The position numbers and the translations under genes were made by a program. DNA of 43,440 nucleotides, from positions 1 through 43,440 of IMG/VR virus record IMGVR_UViG_3300017720_000014. The stretch is one strand, 5' to 3'. How positions within the stretch are numbered: the stretch's first letter is position 1; every line of letters starts with the position of its first letter. Origin of the DNA: a virus. This document shows, in pieces, positions 6,087 to 14,166 of the stretch. The notes under the pieces were generated by a model. It worked only from the letters and a program-made list of their open reading frames with translations. It did not search any database and was not told the origin of the DNA.

Positions 6087-9000
6087 CAGAATGTTCCTCC
6101 ATCAATCGAATTAGACCATATTGGATTTCCAGAAGCATTCGTGGTAAGAACATACTCGGAAACAGTCAAGAATCCAACAGTACTTAGGCCACTAACAATC
6201 TTACCTGTTGCGTCAAAGTATGCGATTCCATTAGGACCACTATATCCAATACCATTTGCGGAATCTGGATAATATAAACCATCTCTAAATGTACCATATC
6301 CTACGACCTGTAGGTTATCATTAACATCTACTTGATCCTCAAAAGATTCAAGAACTAATTTTCCACTTGTAGTAGTAATCTTAGTAGTAGAAGTAGCAGT
6401 ACCAATCTGAATATTCTTGGAAGTTGTTACTCCAGTGATGATCATAGCAGCAATTGTTGCTATACCACTAACATTAAGATTTCTAGAATTTGTTTCATCG
6501 TATATAAGATCACCGATGACATTTAAGTTTCCTGCAATGAATACATCATCGTTGAAAGTTGTGATTCCAACAACAGTCATTCCTGCACTAACAACAGCAT
6601 CAGTAGAAACTAATAATGTTCCAGTTTGTAATTCACCACTAACACTAACACCAGCACCTAAAGTTTCTAGTCTAGGACCGTTATTATGGAATAATTTAAC
6701 TGAACCATCAGCAGTGAAGTTGGCGAGAGTTTCACCAGTATACTTCTGTAACTGAATCTCATTAGAACGAATTGCAAGAGCACCAGTTCCCGAATCGTCA
6801 ATGTAAGATCCGAAAGATGGATTATGATAGATCTTAAGATCTCCACCATCTCCAAAGTGTGCAGCAGCATTATCTGCATAAGTTACAATACCACTAACCT
6901 GACTGTCTGTTAGAGTAAGAGAAGTTATAACACCAGCATTTATTTTGGCGTTAAGTATGTCACCCTCTGTAACATCAATAGTGGTAATAGTTGCAGCAGT
7001 ACCAACTAAGTCGGTTGCAATACCAGATGTTATCTTAACAGTTTTAAGATCCGCAGTCTCTGTATCGAAAGTTGCAATAGTACCAACACCTGATACATTA
7101 AGATCATCTAATTCTGTATGTCCATCTACATCAACATCACCATTAAAGTCAGCAGCACCAGCAAAGGTTGAAACTCCAGTAACATTAATTCTTTCAAATC
7201 TAGCAGTGTCTAGAACATCTAACCTATCTCTAACTGCAGCAGTACCAATACCAATCTTCTGATTAGCATCAACACGCATTGCTTCTACATTGTCTGTAGA
7301 AAGACGGATTGTTCCATCACTACCACTGTCGGAAAGAGCAACAGATGTATCACCTTTTTGGAATGCATCCAACTGAATAGTTGTAGCAGTTAAGATACCT
7401 AAGACATTGACATCACCAGTAATGTTGATGTCTCCTGAACCAGCAGGATCAATGTTAATATCTCCTGAAGTTGATTCAATGTTATTTCCAGCTATCTGGA
7501 TATTACCAAATGTACCACTTGTAGGTGTTACTGTACTACTATCAGTGCCATCAGTTATGACTAGTGAAGATAGTGCCTGAAGACTGGTTACTTGTTGTGA
7601 GAATGATACTGTACCATTTTCTTGGTCAACATAGAACGCTTCACCAACTCTGAAGTCTCCTTTTTGGTCAATACTTACATAAGAAACATCACCGCCATTA
7701 ACTTCAGTAACTTCGTTTGCTTGTATCGCTAAGTTAGGATCGTTAGTAATATCACCACCAGCACCAACATGGTTGAAGTTGAGTGCGAACATTCTTAGTG
7801 AAACACCGTCACCATCAGCAACTACACCTTTCTGTCCATACTCAACAGCACAACCAACTGAACGCATGTCAGCACCAAACTGACTGTAATCAGCAAGGAT
7901 GACCTTTGTTGCAGTTCCTACTCCACTATTAGGTTGAGTAATTCTGATGTCCTGATTACGAATTACATCATCAGTTGTAGTTTTAATACCAGTAGAACCA
8001 TCAAAGTGAAGAAGTAGAACTGTGTCCTTATCTCCTGTTGGTGCAGTAGTAGGAGCAGTAAAGTTTGCTGTATACTTAGCAACACCTCTTTCGATTCTTA
8101 CTTCATCAATCCAACCTGTTACATTATTGCTTGCTCCATCAAAATCAGCACCAAATACAATACCCTTAGATGCACCGTAATCGGTAGTATCAGAAGTCTT
8201 GATACCTCTCTGTGTACCATCAACAAATAGTCTTGTGTTTGTACCACCTCTTGCAACTGCATAGTGTTTCCAAACTCCAGTAGCAATACCAGCACCAGAT
8301 CCAGTGATAGCAGTAGTTGTACCAACTCTTAGATCAACTTCACCAGCAGCACGATATGCAAGACTTAGACCGTTAGTATCAGATCCATTATCTCTTAAGT
8401 CAAAGAGAGTTGCACTAGAGAGTCCAGTTGTATTTGAGTATGCCCAGAATTCAATTGTGAAGTCTGTGTTAGTTCCAAATCCAATATCTCCACTAGAAGG
8501 AACACTAATAGAATCATTACTACCATCTAACTTAAGTGCAGCACTACCAAATTTCTTAACAGTAGTATCTAACTGAGCACCATCATTAAATGTTATCGAC
8601 TTAGCAGTCCTAGCATTAAGAACTTCAAATCCAGTTTGCTTGCCAGTTACGCCTAAGTAAGTTCCATCATAAGATGCAACAACAGCAGTACCTAATCCAG
8701 TAGATCCATCAGTGTCAAAGACGGTGATTGTATTACCAACACCAACTGTTGTGATGCCCGACAATCTCAATCTAGTCTGACCAGTAGATGAAATACCAGC
8801 AGTTCCAGATATACCCTTAATCGCTTCGGATGAGAAATATGTAAATGCGTTTAGATACTCAACACGAGCACCGTTGGTCATTACAACACCTTGACTGTTA
8901 GGAACAATGAATGTACATTCATTGAACAACATTGCTGCTTCTAGAGATCCTGACTGTACTTCAGATCCATCAATAAACGCACCACCACCAGAGATATATG

Positions 9001-12000
9001 ATGAAGGTGGTGAATCAGCAGATGCATAACCATATGGGTCAGTTGCAGTTACATTACTACCTTTGTTTAATACCGTTACACGCTGTACATATGGTGATCT
9101 TGATGTAATAGCAATACCAGGTTCATACTTGAACGCAAATCCTTCATTAGTTGCTGTATTGAAGAACATATCAGCGATAGTCATGTCTTCAACGACTGAT
9201 CTATCATTCAATAAGAATGCGTCTTTTTGTTTAGTAGCAGTTGTCGGTACAACCTTAGTAGCACGAAGACCGTTACCTTTAACTGTAACACCTGCAGGAA
9301 CATATAATGGGAATATCTCTTCATAGACACCACCACCAATATTCAATGTCTCATTTTCTCCTGTAACTAATGGAGAAACACCTACATTTAAACTAAATGA
9401 TGTGGAATTTATTACAGTAACAGCAGTTGTTACTCCTGCAATAGGATCACCTACACGAGGGTAAGTATGCGAAGTTGCATTATTATCCTTTGTACATGTA
9501 AATGATATTGAATTGTTATCAAGAGTGATAGTATCAGCAGTTGATAATCCATGAGCACTACCAAATGATAATATTAATTCTCCAGTATGCTCGTTATAAG
9601 TTGCTCCGTTGGGAGACTTTTGATTACCAGACTCAGCACCACTCTGAACATTAACTGCATCAGTAGCAGTACCTCCATTGTAAGTATGTGGATACTTATT
9701 AGAAATTCTTGATAGAGCATACTTGATAGATTTGAATGGTCTATCATCTGTACGACCACGAGAAGGTTCGTTATCATCAACACCATGTGTGTCAACAAAC
9801 CATACATCAGCACCAGGATTGACAGTAGCAATACCAATCTGTGCAGGTTCACGCCAAGTGATAGTTCCATCAGGATTGGTGCTCAGAATGTGCTGAGTAT
9901 TGATACCAACAACTCCTGTGGAATCATATAGTGAAGTTACATAACCAGCATTTATTTTTGCATTAACTGCATCAAAGTTAGTAGCATCAATCGTAGTGAT
10001 TGTAGCAGCAGTACCAACAATGTCTGTGATAATACCAGAGGTAATCTTGACATCTTTAAGATCAGCAGTCTCTGTGTCAAAGACTGTAATGGTTGCATAA
10101 GTACCAACTATTGATGTTACAACACCTGCTGTTATCTTAGCATTTACAATGTCACCTTCTGTGGCATCTATTATTGTAATTGTAGCAGCAGTACCAACAA
10201 TATCGGTAACTGCTAATCCAGTAATATTTGTATTCTTAGCATCAAGAGTCTCTGTGTCAAAGACTGTAATGGTTGCATAAGTACCAACCAATGATGTGAC
10301 AACACCAGCAGTAATCTTAGCATTTACTATATCTCCTTCAGTTGCATCAATCGTTGCGATTGTAGCAGCAGTACCAACAATGTCAGTAATGATACCAACA
10401 GTAATCTTGGCATTAACTGCATCAAGATTCTGTGCATCGATAGTTGTTATAGTCGCTGCAGTACCAACAATGTCAGTTACAGCAACTCCAGTAATGCTTA
10501 TATTCTGAGCATCTAATGTCTCTACATCAAGAGTAGTGATTGTACCATAAGTACCAACCAATGATGTGATAATACCAGAAGTAATCTTAGCATTTCTAAT
10601 ATCCGCATTAAAGAGATCAGAAGTTAATATCGTAGCAGCAGCAGAAACATTAATATCGGTTACAATACCAGATTGAATCGTAGCAGTAACTATATCTGCT
10701 TGTTCAAAATCAGCAACAGTAATAGTTGCATGAGTACCAACAAGATCAGTTACAACACCAGCAGTGATCTTAGCATCTAAAATGTCTGCAGCATCTAAAT
10801 GTGCAGTGCCATCAATGTAAATATCTCTCCACTGTACAGTAGGTTCACCTATATCAAGAGTATCATCAACAGTAGGATTCCACTTAAGATTAGACTCCCA
10901 TGCCTCTCTTGATGTATTGTATTGAATAGTTTTGTCGGTAGTACCCTTAAGAATAATACCCCCATTATCGGCAGTCGCATCTGCATGGTTGCCAGTGGAA
11001 CTAAAACCAAGTTCAATATTCTTATCAGTAACTTGAATTACAGAACTCTGAACAAAACTTGTATTACCCTGAACTGTAAGATCGCCAACAACAGTAAGAG
11101 CACCACCAACACGAACATCGTCTTGGAAGTCAGCATCTTGGAAGGTTACATATGTACCAACTAAAGATGTTACTAAACCAGTTGTAATCTTGATATCAGA
11201 AGCATCAACAAACTCAAAGTCTGCTGTATTATAAGTTACACCAAAACCAGTAATCGATGTTACAACACCAGTTACAGTCTTTAGTACATTAATATCTGCA
11301 TCATCAGCATCGAATGTAGTGATAGTTGCATATGTACCAACTATAGATGTGATAACACCAGAAGTTATTTTTACATCAGAAAGATCAGCAGTCTCAGTAT
11401 CAAGTATCGCTATTGTAGCACCAGTACCAACAAGATCCGTTACGATACCTGCTGTTATCTTAGCTGCTAAAATATCTGCATTTACAAAATCTACATTAGT
11501 AATCGTTGCAGCAGTACCAACAGTATCTGTGATAATACCAGACTGAATCTTAGCATTTGTAATTGCAAAATCAGTTGCTAAACCAGCAGTTACTTTGATG
11601 TCTTCTATACCAAGATTATCTACATCAAGAGTTGGTACAGTTGTAACACCAGAAATAACTGTATTACCAGTACCCTTATCGACAATCAATACACCACCGA
11701 CATCGAGCAATCCGAATGGTCGAGTAGTTCCTATTCCAACATAACCTAATTGATTTCCATCAATCCAGTTTCCAAGTGAACTACCGATAGTAAGTTGATT
11801 ATCACTCTTAGCAATTGCAACATCTCTTTCATATCCAATTATGACATTACCACTACCAGTTGTTACATCACCAGCAGAATAACCAATCGCAATATTTCTA
11901 CTACCATCTACACTGAATAATGAATATGGACCTATGGCAATGTTTTTGCTTTGTTGCCTTGCACCAGTACCACCACTTAGGAAACGACCATTGATACTAC

Positions 12001-13207
12001 TTACAGTACCAGTAAGAGTTTGGAATCCAAATGGTATAGTAAATGTGTCATTTAAAACATATCCGTCACCTGGAGATATTACATCAATTCCTGTGACCAG
12101 ACCAGTAGCACCAGTCTGAAGTCTTACTATTAAACCTTCACCAGATCCACTTGTTTCTGTTACATCAGTAGATTCATCATGATTAGCAATAGCAGTTTGC
12201 TGACCAATTGAAATGCTTAAAGTAACACCATCCACAACAGGGAAAGTGTCACCATACATTGCTTGATTACCAAGAGCAATGTTTTCATCGTTACCACTAG
12301 ATGATAAAGCAAAACCTACCTTATCACCAACCATTAAGTTCTTGGTACCTTGTAGTCTATAACCTGCAAAGTTACCAACAACAATATTAGATTCTAATTC
12401 ATCAGCGTTATTCCCAGTACCTGCATTTTGTAATGCACTGGCACCAATCGCTATATTTCGTCTGTTAGCAGTCGATTGACCCATACCAGTGGCAGCATAG
12501 TCACCGATGAATATTGATCCATCAGCACTACTAATACCAGATGCAGTCTCACGACCAATCTTAATTAAATTTCTAGAGAAGTCAAGATTATTGGTAAGCG
12601 TAGTTATACCAGTAATCTCTACATTATTAGCAGTAAGAGCATGTCCTACATTGACCTGAACATAGTTAGCACTTGTTCCTGTTAAGGTAGTAACAAGTCC
12701 TGATACTGTATACAGATTATCAATCGCACCATCAACAATGGTTGCTTTAGTATTGAAGATGGTGGCAATTGTACCAACACCTGTTATATTAATATTTCTA
12801 CCAGTTACTTCATCATATACTAAATCTCCAGTAACATTTAAGTTACCACCAACATAAAAATCTCCTTGGTTAGTACCAACTCCAGCGTTATGGAAATCAG
12901 TTATTACAGACCAAGATTTTACCTTAGCATTAGCATCTAAGATAAGTGCTTTAGATGCTTCCCTGTTACCGTAGTTAGCAGGACTTTCTGGTATTAGACT
13001 AGTATAATATTCACCACCGATTACAATCGGAGCTGCTGTAGGACCTGCAGGGTTACCAATATATAATTTCTTATAGGATTTACCAGCACCAACATCACTG
13101 GTATCGTAAGTATAAACAAGTTCACCAAAAGATACACCAGTACCGACTGGTGCAATATTAGGAGGCGAAGTTCCTAGAGTTCTTTTTAATAGTAGGGTAG
13201 CTGACAC
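6086..13207 (-). CDS. Very large multi-domain fiber/adhesin protein, 2373 aa, GTG start
   Basis: A 2,373-residue fiber-like virion protein at the fibritin (wac) position between the baseplate and neck genes. Order from the N-terminus: an attachment part; YadA-like head repeats with NIAIG/NIALG motifs (about 230-490); a long region of 30-residue repeats (about 520-1100, interrupted at about 696-802); a pectin-lyase-like start (WFVDTHGVDDNEPSRGRTDD, from about 1130) holding one 'FTCTKDNN...YPR' module; a LamG/concanavalin-like lectin domain (about 1540-1740; FTIEFWAYS, WKHYAVARGG, WIDEVRI); and a C-terminal shaft with GDGGDLKIYHNPS and a terminal IDGGTF. These suit a trimeric shaft with receptor-binding domains, probably for host-cell glycans. 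The start is GTG, overlapping the preceding TAG as TAGTG. Which structure it forms is not provable here. Confidence 0.88.
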   Translation of the reverse strand: MSATLLLKRTLGTSPPNIAPVGTGVSFGELVYTYDTSDVGAGKSYKKLYIGNPAGPTAAPIVIGGEYYTSLIPESPANYGNREASKALILDANAKVKSWSVITDFHNAGVGTNQGDFYVGGNLNVTGDLVYDEVTGRNINITGVGTIATIFNTKATIVDGAIDNLYTVSGLVTTLTGTSANYVQVNVGHALTANNVEITGITTLTNNLDFSRNLIKIGRETASGISSADGSIFIGDYAATGMGQSTANRRNIAIGASALQNAGTGNNADELESNIVVGNFAGYRLQGTKNLMVGDKVGFALSSSGNDENIALGNQAMYGDTFPVVDGVTLSISIGQQTAIANHDESTDVTETSGSGEGLIVRLQTGATGLVTGIDVISPGDGYVLNDTFTIPFGFQTLTGTVSSINGRFLSGGTGARQQSKNIAIGPYSLFSVDGSRNIAIGYSAGDVTTGSGNVIIGYERDVAIAKSDNQLTIGSSLGNWIDGNQLGYVGIGTTRPFGLLDVGGVLIVDKGTGNTVISGVTTVPTLDVDNLGIEDIKVTAGLATDFAITNAKIQSGIITDTVGTAATITNVDFVNADILAAKITAGIVTDLVGTGATIAILDTETADLSDVKITSGVITSIVGTYATITTFDADDADINVLKTVTGVVTSITGFGVTYNTADFEFVDASDIKITTGLVTSLVGTYVTFQDADFQDDVRVGGALTVVGDLTVQGNTSFVQSSVIQVTDKNIELGFSSTGNHADATADNGGIILKGTTDKTIQYNTSREAWESNLKWNPTVDDTLDIGEPTVQWRDIYIDGTAHLDAADILDAKITAGVVTDLVGTHATITVADFEQADIVTATIQSGIVTDINVSAAATILTSDLFNADIRNAKITSGIITSLVGTYGTITTLDVETLDAQNISITGVAVTDIVGTAATITTIDAQNLDAVNAKITVGIITDIVGTAATIATIDATEGDIVNAKITAGVVTSLVGTYATITVFDTETLDAKNTNITGLAVTDIVGTAATITIIDATEGDIVNAKITAGVVTSIVGTYATITVFDTETADLKDVKITSGIITDIVGTAATITTIDATNFDAVNAKINAGYVTSLYDSTGVVGINTQHILSTNPDGTITWREPAQIGIATVNPGADVWFVDTHGVDDNEPSRGRTDDRPFKSIKYALSRISNKYPHTYNGGTATDAVNVQSGAESGNQKSPNGATYNEHTGELILSFGSAHGLSTADTITLDNNSISFTCTKDNNATSHTYPRVGDPIAGVTTAVTVINSTSFSLNVGVSPLVTGENETLNIGGGVYEEIFPLYVPAGVTVKGNGLRATKVVPTTATKQKDAFLLNDRSVVEDMTIADMFFNTATNEGFAFKYEPGIAITSRSPYVQRVTVLNKGSNVTATDPYGYASADSPPSSYISGGGAFIDGSEVQSGSLEAAMLFNECTFIVPNSQGVVMTNGARVEYLNAFTYFSSEAIKGISGTAGISSTGQTRLRLSGITTVGVGNTITVFDTDGSTGLGTAVVASYDGTYLGVTGKQTGFEVLNARTAKSITFNDGAQLDTTVKKFGSAALKLDGSNDSISVPSSGDIGFGTNTDFTIEFWAYSNTTGLSSATLFDLRDNGSDTNGLSLAYRAAGEVDLRVGTTTAITGSGAGIATGVWKHYAVARGGTNTRLFVDGTQRGIKTSDTTDYGASKGIVFGADFDGASNNVTGWIDEVRIERGVAKYTANFTAPTTAPTGDKDTVLLLHFDGSTGIKTTTDDVIRNQDIRITQPNSGVGTATKVILADYSQFGADMRSVGCAVEYGQKGVVADGDGVSLRMFALNFNHVGAGGDITNDPNLAIQANEVTEVNGGDVSYVSIDQKGDFRVGEAFYVDQENGTVSFSQQVTSLQALSSLVITDGTDSSTVTPTSGTFGNIQIAGNNIESTSGDINIDPAGSGDINITGDVNVLGILTATTIQLDAFQKGDTSVALSDSGSDGTIRLSTDNVEAMRVDANQKIGIGTAAVRDRLDVLDTARFERINVTGVSTFAGAADFNGDVDVDGHTELDDLNVSGVGTIATFDTETADLKTVKITSGIATDLVGTAATITTIDVTEGDILNAKINAGVITSLTLTDSQVSGIVTYADNAAAHFGDGGDLKIYHNPSFGSYIDDSGTGALAIRSNEIQLQKYTGETLANFTADGSVKLFHNNGPRLETLGAGVSVSGELQTGTLLVSTDAVVSAGMTVVGITTFNDDVFIAGNLNVIGDLIYDETNSRNLNVSGIATIAAMIITGVTTSKNIQIGTATSTTKITTTSGKLVLESFEDQVDVNDNLQVVGYGTFRDGLYYPDSANGIGYSGPNGIAYFDATGKIVSGLSTVGFLTVSEYVLTTNASGNPIWSNSIDGGTF
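9915..10800 (-). repeat. 90-bp coding repeats in the fiber, block A
   Basis: About ten copies of a 30-residue unit of the form 'DAxNAKITxGVVTxLVGTxATITxxDxxT'. The plus-strand marker gtaccaac falls at 10011, 10101, 10191, 10281, 10371, 10461 and 10551, exactly 90 bp apart; further copies to the right are degenerate. The regular spacing fits a repeated beta-shaft unit. Boundaries are approximate. Confidence 0.88.
11130..11620 (-). repeat. 90-bp coding repeats in the fiber, block B
   Basis: About six more copies of the same 30-residue unit, with the marker sequence or its degenerate form at about 11154, 11244, 11334, 11424 and 11514, again 90 bp apart. A non-repeat domain of roughly 105 residues (with DKNIELGFSSTGNHAD and DTLDIGEPTVQWRDIYIDG) separates it from block A. 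Two isolated copies recur near 6900-7080. Boundaries are approximate. Confidence 0.83.
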
Positions 13208-13419
13208 TAGTAGATACCCCCATCAATGATTGCTGCAGGGAAACTTTTCGTAGTGATAAAGTTGCTTGTTGCAGCATCGTATACAAGCAAACTTCCGTCT
13301 TCGAGATTGCTTGAGTTAACATCAGACAGCAAAGATAATCGTCCACCTGAACCTCCACCAAGAGATCCACTGGCGATTACTTTTACCTGATTGCCTGTAC
13401 CTATTCTGAGAGATGGCAT
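13207..13419 (-). CDS. Small structural protein, 70 aa
   Basis: A 70-residue protein starting MPSLRIGTGNQVKVIASGS with a Gly/Ser-rich middle and ending AAIIDGGIY. The end resembles the IDGGTF terminus of the adjacent giant fiber, and the phrase LLVYDAATSNFI resembles a part found near fiber C-termini, so it may be a small relative or cap of the fiber. It lies one to two bases after the 112-aa gene; its TAG overlaps the fiber GTG as TAGTG. Probably a virion protein, unproven. Confidence 0.75.
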   Translation of the reverse strand: MPSLRIGTGNQVKVIASGSLGGGSGGRLSLLSDVNSSNLEDGSLLVYDAATSNFITTKSFPAAIIDGGIY

Positions 13420-13421
13420 GG

Positions 13422-13760
13422 TTACCTTGTGACTCCTACTCTAACTAGGATCATACCCTCAACGACCTTATATTTGTAACCAGATGCGTCGCTCAAAAGA
13501 ACATCATATACATAACGGCCAGGTTTTATTTCAACTGTTTCAGTCGAACCCAAAGAAATTTGAATTTGACCTTCATCAGGGTCGGTAATTGTAGATGCAA
13601 AGGAAACAGATGTGGTTGATCCAGCCCACTTTCTCATTTGGGATGTACAAGTGTAGTTATTCAGGTTCAAAAATGTTCCTGTGTCACTATCACCCAAGCT
13701 AAAACCGTGCTGAAAATCTACACCAGCTTCTATTTGAAGATTTGCAATGTAGACGGCCAT
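13422..13760 (-). CDS. Small beta-rich virion protein, 112 aa
   Basis: A 112-residue protein of beta-strand character. After the N-terminal MAVYIANLQIEAGVDF it has the pattern LNLNNYTCTSQMRKWAGS, then DPDEGQIQISL, then PGRYVYDVLLSD. The order 'x-L-x-x-Y-x-x-x-x-Q-hydrophobic-R' followed by 'G.i.i.l' and 'G.Y.YDv...d' resembles phage baseplate-associated beta-sandwich proteins of the BppU N-terminal kind. This is a pattern resemblance only. It stands between two coiled-coil genes and the fiber, suggesting an accessory fiber or baseplate part. The ATG at 13760 follows a short gap after the 55-aa gene. Confidence 0.8.
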   Translation of the reverse strand: MAVYIANLQIEAGVDFQHGFSLGDSDTGTFLNLNNYTCTSQMRKWAGSTTSVSFASTITDPDEGQIQISLGSTETVEIKPGRYVYDVLLSDASGYKYKVVEGMILVRVGVTR

Positions 13761-13789
13761 CTGTTAACAACATTCGAGATTATCCTATA

Positions 13790-13957
13790 CTATGTATTTA
13801 GTTTCCTCAATTCCTGCAGCACCTGAAGTAGCGTCATTTTTATCTCTGCCATTTCAGATTTTAATGATTGCATGTCACTTTCCTGTTTAGTTGGGGTATC
13901 AACCTCAGTGAAACCGTGGTATTTCAGGAATTCAGAATGCGGACTTCTACCATTCAT
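13790..13957 (-). CDS. Small coiled-coil protein, 55 aa
   Basis: A short ORF from ATG 13957 to TAG 13790-13792. The N-terminal part (MNGRSPHSEFLKYHGFTEVD) is polar; residues about 27-53 form a probable coiled coil with regular Leu/Met positions (SLKSEMAEIKMTLLQVLQEL). Its ATG overlaps the stop of the preceding 70-aa gene as ATGA. Both short genes share a layout of polar N-terminus plus C-terminal coiled coil, so they may be paired structural or chaperone proteins for the fiber. Function unknown. Confidence 0.7.
   Translation of the reverse strand: MNGRSPHSEFLKYHGFTEVDTPTKQESDMQSLKSEMAEIKMTLLQVLQELRKLNT
13795..13801 (-). promoter_or_regulatory. Possible degenerate late promoter
   Basis: The minus strand reads ACTAAATACA here, 34 bases before the 112-aa gene. 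It shares TAAATACA with the perfect late promoter ahead of gp8 but lacks the leading TA. It lies at the end of the 55-aa gene. Weak candidate for driving the fiber and neck genes. Confidence 0.3.
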
Positions 13958-14166
13958 AATTTACTTGCTATTTTTGATAACATATCTTTTATGTCAGATA
14001 TGTCTTTCTTCATATTATCTATCTCTAATCTTTCCATCTTTTTTTGGGAGTTTCTTTGCTGGTAAGCAGCGAAAGAGGAACTATCAGTATTAATGATAGC
14101 TCCTGTGTTTTTATCTCGACAAAAATTAGGATGTCCTTCAACTGGGATTAACGATGATTTGGTCAT
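13954..14166 (-). CDS. Small coiled-coil protein, 70 aa
   Basis: A 70-residue protein. The N-terminus (LIPVEGHPNFCRDKNTGAII) looks like a short structured segment with one Cys; residues about 40-70 form a coiled coil (RLEIDNMKKDISDIKDMLSKI). The start overlaps the stop of the 2,443-residue gene as ATGA, and its own stop overlaps the next ATG the same way, so this small gene is inside a coupled series. I recall the phrase VEGHPNFCRDKNTGAI from cyanophage small proteins, unnamed. Virion or assembly role by context only. Confidence 0.8.
   Translation of the reverse strand: MTKSSLIPVEGHPNFCRDKNTGAIINTDSSSFAAYQQRNSQKKMERLEIDNMKKDISDIKDMLSKIASKL

Noticed and set aside
6417-12119. Several plus-strand frames of 60-112 codons opposite the fiber gene
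   Set aside because: All are antisense to a repeat-rich gene whose codon pattern leaves open frames on the other strand; none has a ribosome site.
6086-13207. Diversity-generating retroelement acting on the fiber
   Set aside because: No reverse transcriptase gene and no template/variable repeat pair with adenine-specific changes seen in the window; the repeats are coding shaft units.
13158-13370. Minus-strand 70-codon frame overlapping the 70-aa gene
   Set aside because: It competes with the recognised 13207-13419 gene in another frame and gives a less coherent product.
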